64,000 bases of DNA from JALYLC01 sp963743275 (GCA_963743275.1 CAVUPB010000005.1:372001-436000), one strand, 5' to 3'; positions 50,701 through 59,624 are shown, counted from the first letter of the stretch. Notes: generated by a model not told the origin, from the letters alone. Translations and numbers: made by a program.

Positions 50701-52032
50701 TCAGCGCCAGTCGAAGTGCTCGCGGTGGATGTGCCTCGGCGCGACGCCGGCCTGGCGCAACCGGGTTTCGAAGGTGCGCACCATCCCGAGCGGACCGCAC
50801 ATGAAGACGGAGAGCAGGCCCGGATCGCCGTCGACTGCGGCGAGCACGTGCTCGGCGCTGAGGCGGCCCTGCGCGCTCGTGTCGATGACGTGTGCGTGCA
50901 GCGACGGGTGCGCGCCGGCGATCTCGCGGATCTCGGCGGCGAACGGCGCCTCGCCGTCGGCGGTGTAGAAGAAGTCGACCCGCTGCGGCAGGTGGCCGTC
51001 GAGCGCGCGCATCCAGCTCAGGAACGGCGCGACGCCGACGCCGCCGGCGATCCAGACCTGCCGCTCGGTTCCGCGCGCGTAGTCGAAGCGCCCGTGCGGG
51101 CCGCCGATGACGGCGGGCATGCCCGGCTCGATCAGCTGCGGCAGCCGCGAGGTGTAGTCGCCGAGCGCCTTGACGGTGACGCGAACGACGTCCTCGCGCG
51201 GCGCGCTCGAGATCGTGAAGGGATGGCGGTGCCAGCCGTCCTTGGCCTCGAGGTACACCATCGCGAACTGGCCGGGCACGAAGACGATGCCCCGGCCGAG
51301 CGGGCGCATCGCGATCTCGACGAGGCCTTCGCCGATCTCGCGGACAGCCTCCACCTGGTAGTCGTGCAGCGACAGGAAGAAGCGCGCGAAGACCTCGCGA
51401 TAGACGTAGAACGCCAACCCGACCCCGCCCACGAGCACGTAGCTCCAGCGCAACACGGGTGCGGCCGGGAACGGCGTCCCGTCGAGCACCCCGTGCAGGA
51501 AGCCCGCGGCGACGAACAGGCCCGTCGTGCGGTGCAGCGCCCGCCAGCGCTCGTAGCCGCCGGCGATGCGGCGGAGATCGCGCACGACCGGCGCGTTGCG
51601 CACGGCGAGCACGAGGCCGCGCAACGGCGCCGGCGCCAGCGACTGCCAGCGTGGCAGGATCGCCCACGCTGCGAGCGCCACCAACCCGATCGCGCCGATT
51701 GCGCCGAGCGGCCCGCCGAGTGCCGTGCCGTTCGGATTCGACGACAGCAGGACGTGCGGCGCCAGCAGGACGAGGCCCGCGATGGCGACGCGGCGGTGCC
51801 AGATCGCCGCCCGGTCGATCCCGTCGAACCACTCCTCCACCCACGGCAGCGTGCTGATGAGCACGAGGCCGATGGACAGGAGAAGGATCGATTCGGCGCC
51901 CAGGAACTGCCCGAGATAGCGCCCCGCGGGCTCGCCCGACGGCCGGGCGACGGCCCAGAGCACGCCCTCGGCCAGGACGAGCGCGGCGATCGTCGCCGGC
52001 CCGACGTCGCGAGCACCGAATCTCCGCCCCAT
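50701..52032 (-). CDS. Ferric-reductase-like membrane flavoprotein
   Basis: The 443-residue protein has a membrane heme domain of about six helices with His pairs (IWHRRVAIAGLVLLAPHVLL and LHRTTGLFVAAGFLHGVL), an FAD-binding segment (HRHPFTISSAP, GDYTSRLPQ) and a C-terminal NAD(P)-binding domain (IAGGVGVAPFLSWM, FMCGPLGMV). It moves electrons from NAD(P)H across the membrane to an outer acceptor such as Fe(III) or Cu(II). The secreted blue copper protein next door would be a natural partner. Confidence 0.9.
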   Translation of the reverse strand: MGRRFGARDVGPATIAALVLAEGVLWAVARPSGEPAGRYLGQFLGAESILLLSIGLVLISTLPWVEEWFDGIDRAAIWHRRVAIAGLVLLAPHVLLSSNPNGTALGGPLGAIGAIGLVALAAWAILPRWQSLAPAPLRGLVLAVRNAPVVRDLRRIAGGYERWRALHRTTGLFVAAGFLHGVLDGTPFPAAPVLRWSYVLVGGVGLAFYVYREVFARFFLSLHDYQVEAVREIGEGLVEIAMRPLGRGIVFVPGQFAMVYLEAKDGWHRHPFTISSAPREDVVRVTVKALGDYTSRLPQLIEPGMPAVIGGPHGRFDYARGTERQVWIAGGVGVAPFLSWMRALDGHLPQRVDFFYTADGEAPFAAEIREIAGAHPSLHAHVIDTSAQGRLSAEHVLAAVDGDPGLLSVFMCGPLGMVRTFETRLRQAGVAPRHIHREHFDWR

Positions 52033-52310
52033 CGGGCCATGGTAATGCGATGCACGATCTCCTCCGGATACCCCTTCGGCGAGACGCCTGGAGCCCCGCC
52101 CGTCACGGTGGGAGAGGGCGCGGTCCGGTGAATCCGGCGGCGCGGCGGCTACGGGCCCCTTCTCCGCTGAGAACAGGCCGCGCCCCAGTGGCCCGAGGCG
52201 CTCGTGGTTTTCCCGTATTGCGCTTCCACGGATCCTCGATGCCGAGGATCACGAGCAGGGAAATAATGGCGGCCCTGCCCGAACCTCGGGCTCTGCAGAG
52301 GAGCGGCGCC

Positions 52311-53324
52311 ATGCACGCTGCCTTGAGGATCGCGGTCGGCGCGGCTCTCGTCATGGGCGGCGGTCCGCGTGTATCCCTACTACGACTCCGTCACCAAGCA
52401 GAGAGATGTAGCCCTGCTCACGCTCGACCTGCCGGCGGCCGCCGGCACGGCGACCATCCCGCTCGCGACCTCCGCCGATCTGCCACTGTACGCCACCGGG
52501 CAGCCGGCCACCATCATGGGCTGGGGCGCCACGTCGGCGCTCGGCTCCGACGTTCCCGACCTCCTGCAGATCGGCGCAGCCGCCGTGCAGTCGAATGCAG
52601 CCTGCAACGCGTACCGGCCGTTCCATCCAGGGTTCGACCTGTGCGCCGCGGCGCCAGGATTCGTCCCGTCGGCCTGCCACGGCGACAGCGGCGGGCCGCT
52701 GGTCGCGAGTACGCCGGCAGGCCCGGTCGAGATCGGCGTGCTCAGCTACGGGATTGTCGGTCTTCTCGGCGCCTGTGGCCGGGGGCCCGACTTCTTCACG
52801 CGCGCATCGTCGATCCAGTCCTGGGTCGCAAGCGTCATCGGCAACACGCCGGCTCCGGCGGTGTTCGCTCCGCCATTCCTGGCACCGGCTCCCCCGAGCG
52901 CCTCGCTCAGCGCCGACGGCGTCATCGCGACGCTCGCGGCTCCGGTCGCCGACCCGGCAACGCTCGCGACGGGCTTCGCCGCGAGCCTCTTGGACACCGC
53001 CGGCACGCCGATCTCAACTCAGACCCTGGGGTCGACGGCCACGTCCGTGTCGTTCCCGGCCCTCCAGCCCGGGACGTATGGACGCACCCGGGCCCGCTCA
53101 AGCTGACCTATCGCTGGCTGCGAGACGGGAAGCCGCTCGGCGGCGGCTCCGCGCGAGCTGCCAGGTGCCGTGTCCTCGCCGCGGACGCCCGCCACCGTCT
53201 CTCGTGTCGTGTCACGGCGGTCTCCGCCGGGCAGACCGCTTCGGCAACGTCGAGGTCCATCGTCGTCCCCGCCCAGGAGCTTGTTCTTCTCAACCCGGCG
53301 TCCGCACCTTCGAGTTCCGGCTGA
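52311..53324 (+). pseudogene. Decayed secreted trypsin-like protease with C-terminal Ig-like domain
   Basis: ATG 52311 codes a signal peptide (MHAALRIAVGAALVMGGG) which then jumps frame near 52365 into the C-terminal half of a trypsin: DVALLTLDLP keeps the triad Asp and CHGDSGGPLVAS keeps the Ser, but the N-terminal half with the His (TAAHC) is missing. After another shift near 53090 an Ig-like domain follows (KLTYRWLRDGKPLGG, RHRLSCRVTA). A deletion plus at least one frameshift means no working protease, unless the assembly is wrong at both points. Confidence 0.75.
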
Positions 53325-53494
53325 CTCGCCAGACCAGGCCACCTGACCGGCGACGATTCCGCCGCCCCCACACCCGGCCACACCATCCTCGCCGGCCTGC
53401 CCGTCGCGATCCGGCGGCAGCCGGCGAGGATGGCAGCCGCTCACCGTGCGCCGAGCCTGCCCCCGGAGATGCACGTGTCACGATTGCCGGAGCG

Positions 53495-53914
53495 ATGTGG
53501 GTGCAACGCGACATCACGCTCCAGCCGCGGCCGCGCGGCTTCCATCTGATCACGCGCGAGGTCGTCGGCGAACTCGCCGAGCTCGCCGGGCTGCGAGCCG
53601 GACTGCTGCATGTCCACATCCGGCACACCTCGGCCTCGCTGACGCTCAACGAGAACGCATCGCCCGAGGTGCGCCGCGACTTCGAGACCTGGTTCAGCGC
53701 CGCGGTGCCGGAATCGTTCGGCGGCTGGACCCACACGCTCGAGGGCTCCGACGACATGCCCGCCCACATCAAGGCCTCCCTGCTCGGCCCGTCGGTGACG
53801 GTCCCCGTGCGCAACGGACGACCACATCTGGGGACATGGCAGGGGATCTACCTGTGCGAGCACCGCGACCACGGCGGCCCTCGCACGCTCACGCTGACGC
53901 TCACCGGCGAGTAG
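53495..53914 (+). CDS. YjbQ/UPF0047 family protein
   Basis: The 139-residue protein matches the secondary thiamine-phosphate synthase/YjbQ family: FHLITREVVGELAEL, LLHVHIRHTSASLTLNENASPEV (histidine-rich metal site), the HTLEGSDDMPAHIKASLLGPS block and GTWQGIYLCEHRDHGGPRTL. The fold is a trimer with a metal site; the biological role is unsettled. ATG 53495 gives the expected full length. Confidence 0.93.
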   Translation: MWVQRDITLQPRPRGFHLITREVVGELAELAGLRAGLLHVHIRHTSASLTLNENASPEVRRDFETWFSAAVPESFGGWTHTLEGSDDMPAHIKASLLGPSVTVPVRNGRPHLGTWQGIYLCEHRDHGGPRTLTLTLTGE

Positions 53915-53995
53915 CCGGCGGAGGCCGCTCCCTTCGGCACGGCTGCCGGCCGTTCGCGCGCCTGCAAACCGGCACTTCGGGTCGTGGTCCATCGG

Positions 53996-54586
53996 TCAGC
54001 GCCGGCCGCCGAATTCCCAATCGAGGATCTGGAGCTCGAAGTGCTCATCGAGTCCGGGTCGTCCGTCCCTCAGGAGGGCGTCGACGGCCTCTCGCGCCGG
54101 CGCCTGTAGCGCCAGCGCGACTCCGGCCGGCCTCGCGTCGTCGGGCGTGAGCAGATCACCGTGGACGATCAGGCGCTCGCGCAGCAGATCCGCGACGTCG
54201 AGCCGCAGCAGGGCGGGTGCGTGCTCTCCCGTTCCGGACACGCGGTGCGCGATCACGAAGAAGCGGGGGTCGGCAGACCCTCCCGGGGAATCCCACATCG
54301 TCCGGCCCAGCAGGTTCTCGAAGCGGCGGATGAAGTGATGCTCGAACAGGCCCGCACGGTTGTACGGCTCGCTCTCGACGAACTCGCGAGCCGCTTCTGC
54401 GCTCGGCAGGTCGACGATGTGAACGCTGCCGGTCCACAACTCTCGATCGGCCGCGAGCGTGGGGCCGCGGGCAACCATGCCGTCGGCGAATCTGTCCATG
54501 TACGACCAGTGCTCCTCGTCGAGCGCGGGATCATGCTCGACGCCCGCTGCGCTGGGCGCGGCCCGGCTGTAGACGAGGAAGTCCAC
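53996..54586 (-). CDS. YCII-domain protein, probably with two repeats
   Basis: The 196-residue protein begins MDFLVYSR and contains a YCII-type alpha-beta unit: ALDEEHWSYMDRFADGMVARGPTL, VHIVDLPSAEAAREFVESEPYNRAGLF, followed by a second half with RLIVHGDLLT, ALQAPAREAVDALLRDGRPG that repeats the layout. YciI relatives are small, often with a catalytic Asp/His. No signal peptide. Role unknown. Confidence 0.8.
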   Translation of the reverse strand: MDFLVYSRAAPSAAGVEHDPALDEEHWSYMDRFADGMVARGPTLAADRELWTGSVHIVDLPSAEAAREFVESEPYNRAGLFEHHFIRRFENLLGRTMWDSPGGSADPRFFVIAHRVSGTGEHAPALLRLDVADLLRERLIVHGDLLTPDDARPAGVALALQAPAREAVDALLRDGRPGLDEHFELQILDWEFGGRR

Positions 54587-54601
54587 GGAGTCGAGTGCTC
54601 G

Positions 54602-55126
54602 CTACGACACCGTGTGCGTGGTCTTCGTCCGGTGAACGCCGTCGAAGTCGCCTACCTGCCACGACTCCGCGTCGCCGTCGACCTGGTAGCCCTTGATGCG
54701 GGCGTTGGTGAACTCGATCGCGAGCGATCCCATGTCGAGCGCCTGCCCGGACTTGTTCGCCGCCGCAACCGTGAGCGTGAGCGATTGGATGCGGGTGCGC
54801 TCCTTGGACAAGCGCTCGAGCTCGCCGGAGTGTCGCCCCTTCTCAGAGGTGACCTCCAGCGCGTCGGGAACCTCGCTCGCGGCCCACGCGGCGATGTTGC
54901 CGCCGGCGACGTGGATGGCCAGCTTGCCGATCAGGACGGTCGGGCCCTTGGACTCGGATGACGCCTTGCGGGCCAGCATCCGACCGACCGCCCGGTTGCC
55001 GGCCGCCTGCTGAAGCGCGAGAACGGGCGTGTCCGCGCGACGAGCGGGGCGGGCCGACGTCTCGTCGAAACGACGGTCAGCCGCAAGCTTGCGATCGCGG
55101 GACATGTCCGACCGACCGTACCTCAA
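54602..55126 (-). CDS. Protein with an LQQAAGNRAV motif and a beta-barrel C-terminus
   Basis: The 174-residue product (ATG at 55105 possible) begins with a basic region, then LALQQAAGNRAVGRMLAR, a short motif common at the N-terminus of proteins linked to extracellular contractile injection systems and their cargo. The rest (LIGKLAIHVAGG, SLTLTVAAANKSGQAL, SLAIEFTNARIKGYQVDGD) looks like a beta-sandwich reminiscent of Hcp-type tube proteins. No injection-system genes are in view. I do not assign a function. Confidence 0.6.
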   Translation of the reverse strand: MRYGRSDMSRDRKLAADRRFDETSARPARRADTPVLALQQAAGNRAVGRMLARKASSESKGPTVLIGKLAIHVAGGNIAAWAASEVPDALEVTSEKGRHSGELERLSKERTRIQSLTLTVAAANKSGQALDMGSLAIEFTNARIKGYQVDGDAESWQVGDFDGVHRTKTTHTVS

Positions 55127-55219
55127 TCGGACTGGGTGAACCGCCCGATCACACGAGATCCCGTCTGTGCGTCGCCTCCGGCCGGCCTCGAAGACGTGCG
55201 GCGATCGAGACTGGAGCGT

Positions 55220-56452
55220 CTAGGGCGTCTGGCGTTTGGGCGTGATGTGTCCGTCGGGCCAGATCAGCGGTCCTACGGTGTAGCCGAGGCTGTTCATGCG
55301 CCCGAGCGTGACCTTGGTGTAGAGAGCGCCATGCCATGCCCGCGTGTAGACGCCGGTCTTGGGCGTGCCGATGTCGAGCACGACGCGCGCCCCGCCTTGC
55401 GCGTTGCTCTCGACGATGCGTCGCGGACGATGCTCCGCCGTTTGCGGAAGGACGATCGCGAAGACCCCGCCATGGATCGGCGCCTGGAGAGCAGGAGCGT
55501 GCTCGCGCTCGATCGTCACCAAGGTGGCGTTCTTGGTGACGCGGCCGAGCAGAACGAGTTGTCCAAGCCTGCCTGGCGGGGCGACGCGGACGAGCCAGCC
55601 CGCCGGCAGGCTCGCGGCCTTCCCGCACGAGCTGACTCCGATGCCGTCGCCGCGCTTGAACTCGAGGCAGCTCCCGCCACCGGTCGCAGAGGCGACCTTG
55701 AGCGGCCGTCCCGCGAGTCTCGCGACAACGCGCAAGCGCCCGACCGGTTGCGCGGGCCGTCGCGCCGTGCGCATCGGGACGGAGAGGCTGACTGCCCCGC
55801 TCGCGTCGATTGTCTGGATGCGCACGAGGCTATGCCCGTAACGGCGCTGGGCCCAGGGGATCTCGGTGAGCCACGCGCCGTTGCGCGTGACGGCGTCTCG
55901 CTGCGCGCCATCCTCGAAGATGAGCCGCACGCGACGCGTCCCTTGCGGCGCGATGCCGCCCATGAACGCGGAAGCGTGGACGAGGTGCGGCTTGACGTCG
56001 GATGTCCTGAGCAGGACCCCGATCGTTCCCGCGCGAACCGGCCCGCACGCCATCGCCGTCGCCTGGCCCGCGATCGTGATCAACTCGCACGCCTGACCAT
56101 CCGACTTGCGCGCGCGCCAGAGCCGCAGCGAACGGCCGTCGCGCGCGCGCGCCACAGCAGCCAGCCTGATCGAGCTCTTGTCGATGCCGCGCACGAAGCC
56201 CCAGCCACCGAACGCGCGCTTCACCGGTGGTGGAGGCTTGCTGTCGAACAGGCTCGCGAGCTGCGGGCCTACGCCGAAGGCCTGCGAGCCGAACGCCAGC
56301 ACGGCAATGAGGCCGGTCAGGGCGAACGCCGACACGCGGCGCTGCGAGCGGCGGCGCGATGGCTTCGTCACGCCCGGCCAGTCCGGCTCGTCGGCGCGCA
56401 CGAACGCTGCGCGCAGCCGCGTCTCGAGCTCGCGGTCGATCTCGCTGATCAC
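55220..56452 (-). CDS. Membrane protein coupled to an ECF sigma factor (anti-sigma-like)
   Basis: The 410-residue protein has a short basic cytoplasmic N-terminus (EIDRELETRLRAAFVRADEPDWPG), one membrane helix (VSAFALTGLIAVLAFGSQAFGV) and a long extracytoplasmic part with beta-rich text. GTG at 56452 overlaps the sigma-factor stop (GTGA). The layout fits a regulator of the sigma factor, but no ZAS/zinc motif is visible, so the anti-sigma role is inferred from coupling and topology only. Confidence 0.7.
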   Translation of the reverse strand: MISEIDRELETRLRAAFVRADEPDWPGVTKPSRRRSQRRVSAFALTGLIAVLAFGSQAFGVGPQLASLFDSKPPPPVKRAFGGWGFVRGIDKSSIRLAAVARARDGRSLRLWRARKSDGQACELITIAGQATAMACGPVRAGTIGVLLRTSDVKPHLVHASAFMGGIAPQGTRRVRLIFEDGAQRDAVTRNGAWLTEIPWAQRRYGHSLVRIQTIDASGAVSLSVPMRTARRPAQPVGRLRVVARLAGRPLKVASATGGGSCLEFKRGDGIGVSSCGKAASLPAGWLVRVAPPGRLGQLVLLGRVTKNATLVTIEREHAPALQAPIHGGVFAIVLPQTAEHRPRRIVESNAQGGARVVLDIGTPKTGVYTRAWHGALYTKVTLGRMNSLGYTVGPLIWPDGHITPKRQTP

Positions 56453-56908
56453 GACTCCACCTCCGCTCTCACCACAGCCGCCAGCGCCTCGCGCGCCTGA
56501 CTCAGCGTCGCCGCGACCGTGCCCTCGCTGATGCCGAGCACGGCCGCGATCTCCGTGTTCTTCAGCCCCGCCACATAGCGCAACAGCACCATCGCCCGAC
56601 GCCGAGCGGGCAAGCCGAGCACGGCCGCGTTCAGCACCCCGTCCGCCGCCTCGTCGACCGCCGCCAACTCGAAGTCGAGCGGGACGCTCCCCACCCGGCG
56701 ACGTGCATCCAACGCCCGGTTCATGACGATCCGCCAGATCCACGCCTCCGGCGACCCGCCGCGGAACCGATGCGCCTCCCTCAGCGCCTGCGCAAAGCCA
56801 TCCTGAACCACATCACGCGCGTCCGAGTCCCCGACGATCCCGCGCACCGCACCGACGAACCGCAAAGCGCTCCCGGTAGACCCGCTCGATCGCAGCCTCG
56901 AACCCCAT
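56449..56908 (-). CDS. ECF-type RNA polymerase sigma factor, one frameshift near its start
   Basis: Joined, the protein is about 153 residues: MGFEAAIERVYRERF from ATG 56908, then after a base shift near 56865 the region 2 helix SDARDVVQDGFAQALREAHRF with WIWRIVMNRALDARRR, and region 4 with VLLRYVAGLKNTEIAAVLGISEGTVAATLSQARE. It directs RNA polymerase to its own promoter set and is coupled to the membrane protein downstream. The shift sits in GCGCTTTGCGG text, so an assembly error is likely. Confidence 0.85.
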
Positions 56909-57206
56909 CACCGGAGAGACGTAACAGCATCGCGATTCCTTTAGCGAGCGGAATCACATCGAGCGAACCGTTATGCCGACCCGAGCGACGACGGCTGCCA
57001 GAACCGGTGGAGCGGACGACGAGAGCTCGACACGCGACGCTCAGTCGATCATGCGACTGATCGTAAATACGTCTACAAGGTGCTCGCACCGGGCGCCGGA
57101 ACAGCTCCGTCCGCCGCGACCCGCCGGCGGTATGCTCGCCGGCCAGTGCGCAGTTCTAGACCACGCTCTCGGCGGGGTCGCGGTCGAGGTTCGTCGAGGT
57201 GTCGCG

Positions 57207-57223
57207 TAGCACGAATCGTGCTA
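57207..57223. promoter_or_regulatory. Antitoxin-type operator, first copy
   Basis: TAGCACGAATCGTGCTA: eight-base arms around a central A, 11 bases before the ATG of the dead antitoxin copy. The same 17 bases occur at 61140 before the intact gene. Confidence 0.7.
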
Positions 57224-57234
57224 CACCTCGGGTC

Positions 57235-57386
57235 ATGGCTCGCTCCCTGCACGTCCGGCTCGATGACACCTCCGAAGCCGCGCTGAAGACACTGCGCGCG
57301 CCGGGGCTGAGTGACTGAGTGATTCCGAGGCAGTGCGCCTCGCGCTGCAAGAGGGAGCCGCCCGTCGCTGGAGCGCGCCCACTTAA
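57235..57386 (+). pseudogene. Broken copy of the RHH antitoxin gene at 61168
   Basis: The frame starts MARSLHVRLDDTSEAAL exactly like the intact antitoxin at 61168, but a tandem 8-base duplication (TGAGTGAC-TGAGTGAT) shifts the frame into a stop. Beyond it the text still resembles the rest of the antitoxin (SEAVRLALQEGAARRW) and soon ends. No matching toxin follows; instead a different antitoxin-toxin pair begins at 57410. Promoter and operator are preserved, so loss looks recent. Confidence 0.8.
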
Positions 57387-57409
57387 CGGTATGTGATACC
57401 TTCATATGT

Positions 57410-57646
57410 ATGGCGAAGCTTCTCTCCGTCTCGATTCCCGATGAGCTCATGCGCGACGCAGAGGCGGTTGCCCGCGCGCAGGGCAAGACCAAGAGCGAGC
57501 TGGTCCGGGACGCACTTCGCCGCCAGGTTCAACTCGAGCGGCTGAGGGAGGCCCAGCGCTACGGGCGAAACCGCGCCGAGGAGCGCGGCATCGGCCCCGA
57601 GGACGCCGAGGCGCTCGTGGATCAGATTCGTGGTAGTCGAGACTGA
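57410..57646 (+). CDS. Ribbon-helix-helix antitoxin of a PIN-type toxin
   Basis: The 78-residue protein has a CopG/RHH N-terminus (KLLSVSIPDELMRDAEAVARAQGKTKSELVRDALRR) and a charged tail. The following toxin gene overlaps its stop, the usual antitoxin-first order. The ATG follows GTATGTATGG-like text. It would bind and neutralise the PIN-domain RNase and repress the operon. Confidence 0.85.
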   Translation: MAKLLSVSIPDELMRDAEAVARAQGKTKSELVRDALRRQVQLERLREAQRYGRNRAEERGIGPEDAEALVDQIRGSRD

Positions 57647-58062
57647 CGCTCCGCGTCATCTGCGACACCAACGTCCTGATCTCGGCGCTCATCGCCGACG
57701 GACCACCAAGTCGGCTGCTCGAAGAGGCTATCGAAGATCGGATGACGCTACTCATCCCCCAATTCGTACTCGCGGAACTCGAGCGGGTGCTCATCGCCAA
57801 GCTCGACTACGAGCAAGGCCAAGTCGACGCAGCCCGTGCGCTCTTCGCCCAGATCGCAGCAGAGCAACCAGCGCCGGCACAGGTGGTCGAGGCGATCTCC
57901 GGCGATCCGGCGGACGACGTGATTCTGGCCTGCGCCGTCGAAGCGGGAGCGGACGTCCTCGCCACCGGAGACAGGAAACACCTGCTCCCGATCGGCGCCC
58001 ATCGAGGCGTCAGACTCGTGACGCCACAAGCTCTACTCGCTGAGCTCCGAGGCCTCGGCTGA
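57643..58062 (+). CDS. PIN-domain ribonuclease toxin, unusual CTG start
   Basis: The frame from 57643 codes a 139-residue PIN protein with the acidic set D (VICDTNVLISAL), E (VLAELERVL), D (DPADDVILACA) and D (LATGDRKHL). No ATG, GTG or TTG lies between the upstream in-frame TAG and CDTNVLIS, so translation probably begins at CTG 57643, which overlaps the antitoxin TGA (CTGA), or couples by reinitiation. A start at ATG 57742 would lose the first catalytic Asp. It cleaves RNA when freed from antitoxin. Confidence 0.8.
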   Translation: MTLRVICDTNVLISALIADGPPSRLLEEAIEDRMTLLIPQFVLAELERVLIAKLDYEQGQVDAARALFAQIAAEQPAPAQVVEAISGDPADDVILACAVEAGADVLATGDRKHLLPIGAHRGVRLVTPQALLAELRGLG

Positions 58063-58121
58063 ACGAATCGGAGTCCCGGCGGTGCCTCGAACGGCAAGCG
58101 GCTTGTGCGAGCACACCTGAT

Positions 58122-58301
58122 CCTGGCTGCCTTGAAAGCGTGGGCCGGCGGATCGCTCCTCGCAGGCGATCGAGCGCGTTCTCCCTGCAAATCGGCTGGT
58201 TACCTCCCTCATCGGCACGTCGCTCCTGAGGGTCGCGCGGACATCGACGGACATCCAGGGGCATCGGAGAGCGTCAGCCGTATGTTCAACGGTATGTTCA
58301 G
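58122..58301 (+). repeat. tRNA-Ser-like repeat, copy R1 (left end truncated)
   Basis: TGGCTGCCTTGAAAGCGTGG starts the copy, followed by a CTGCAAA block and a right module with two TATGTTCA words (CCGTATGTTCAACGGTATG). About 180 bases. The usual upstream GGCGGGGTGACGGAGCGG is absent here. GATTCGAGCCCC lies just beyond. It begins 60 bases after the PIN toxin stop. Other copies: 60901, 61781, 63356. Confidence 0.7.
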
Positions 58302-58361
58302 ACCGAGTCGATTCGAGCCCCGACAATGGCGCGCTCGTTCCGACGGTCTCGAGCACGCGGC

Positions 58362-59546
58362 CTACCCTCGGAGCGCGTCCAGCGCGCGGTCGAGGTCGTC
58401 GATCAGGTCGGCCGGGTCTTCCTGGCCGCAGGCGAGACGGACGAGGCCGGGCTCCAGACCGGCCGCGACCAGCTCGTCGTCCGTGAGCACGGCGCGCCAC
58501 ATCGACGCTGGATGCACGGCGAGGCTCTCGACGCTGCCGAGGCTCGCGGAAAGCTGGAACAGCTCGAGCCCTTCGATCGTCTTCGCCGCGACGTCGAACC
58601 CGCCGCGCAGCTCGAAGCTGAGGACGCCGCCGAACCCGTCCATCTGGCGCGCGGCGATCGCGTGCGAGGGGTGGGCGTGGAGACCGGGATAGTTGACGAC
58701 CGTGATCTCGGGACGCCGGCTCAGGTGGTCGGCGACGAGCGCGCCCGTCGCGTTGTGGCGCTCGACGCGCAGGTGCAGCGTGCGGATCCCGCGCGTCACG
58801 AGCCACGCGTCGAACGGGCCCAGCACCGCGCCGACCGTCAGCGACATGTTCCAGATCGTCTCGACCAGGGCATCCGCACCGACGATGACGCCGGCTGAGG
58901 TGTCCGAGTGGCCGGCCAGGTACTTCGTCGCGCTGTGCCAGACGAGGTCGACGCCGAGCGCGATCGGCCGCTGGTTCACAGGAGTCGCGAACGTGTTGTC
59001 CGCCAGTGTCACGATGCCGCGCTCGCGCGCGATCGCGGCGACCGCTGCGACGTCGGTGATCTCGAGCCGCGGGTTGCTCGGCGACTCGATCAGGAACAGC
59101 CGCGTGGCGGGCGTGACGGCGTCCTCCCAGGCGCTGACGTCCGTCTGCTCGACGAGGGTGCAGTCGACCCCGAGGCGTGGCAGCAGCGCCTGCACAAGGC
59201 TCAGCGAGCCCCCGTACATGCTCCGCTGCGCCACCACGTGGTCGCCTGCTCGCACCATCGCGAGCACAGCGGTGGTGAGCGCGCCCATGCCCGAGCCGAA
59301 GACGAGGCCGCGCTCGGCACCCTCGAGCGTCGCGACCGCGTCGGCCAGCTCGACGTGGTTCGGGTTCCCGTGGCGCGTGTAGAAGCTCGGCGTCGCGACT
59401 TCGGTCGCCACGCGGGAGAGATCGGCGGCAGACGGGAGCGCGAACGTCGTCGTCTGGAAGATCGGAGAGGAGACAGGGCGGGCGAGCGACGTCGCACGCT
59501 GCGTGTGAATGGCTGCCGTGACCGGCGCGCGGCGATGATCGGGCAT
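58362..59546 (-). CDS. Trans-sulfuration family PLP enzyme (methionine gamma-lyase / cystathionine gamma-synthase type)
   Basis: The 394-residue protein has the fold-type I landmarks of the Cys/Met metabolism family: PIFQTTTFAL, YTRHGNPNHVELADAVATLEGAE, FGSGMGALTTAVLAM, ADNTFATPVNQRPI and the PLP lysine in WHSATKYLAGHSD. It acts on methionine, cystathionine or homocysteine. A divergent Lrp/AsnC gene lies 111 bases away, with a palindromic operator between, as is common for methionine-lyase operons. Start ATG 59546 follows the family N-terminus best. Confidence 0.9.
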   Translation of the reverse strand: MPDHRRAPVTAAIHTQRATSLARPVSSPIFQTTTFALPSAADLSRVATEVATPSFYTRHGNPNHVELADAVATLEGAERGLVFGSGMGALTTAVLAMVRAGDHVVAQRSMYGGSLSLVQALLPRLGVDCTLVEQTDVSAWEDAVTPATRLFLIESPSNPRLEITDVAAVAAIARERGIVTLADNTFATPVNQRPIALGVDLVWHSATKYLAGHSDTSAGVIVGADALVETIWNMSLTVGAVLGPFDAWLVTRGIRTLHLRVERHNATGALVADHLSRRPEITVVNYPGLHAHPSHAIAARQMDGFGGVLSFELRGGFDVAAKTIEGLELFQLSASLGSVESLAVHPASMWRAVLTDDELVAAGLEPGLVRLACGQEDPADLIDDLDRALDALRG

Positions 59547-59605
59547 GCAACGAGTCTGCATGCTCATTCAGCGCTTCGCCAATCTCCGCCGACTATTGAT
59601 GTAAT

Positions 59606-59624
59606 TGCGCACAAATCGTGCGCA
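59606..59624. promoter_or_regulatory. Lrp-type operator between divergent genes
   Basis: TGCGCAC-AAATC-GTGCGCA, seven-base arms around an A/T-rich five-base spacer, typical of Lrp/AsnC sites. A related half-site TTGCGCAA lies 14 bases further. Both are in the gap between the PLP-enzyme and the Lrp gene. Confidence 0.75.

Noticed and set aside
59201..59497. Integrase remnants encoded on the minus strand of the repeats (peptides like NIPLNIRMT)
   Set aside because: The four copies give similar short peptides, but this follows from nucleotide similarity and no recombinase motif can be seen, so a coding origin is not supported.
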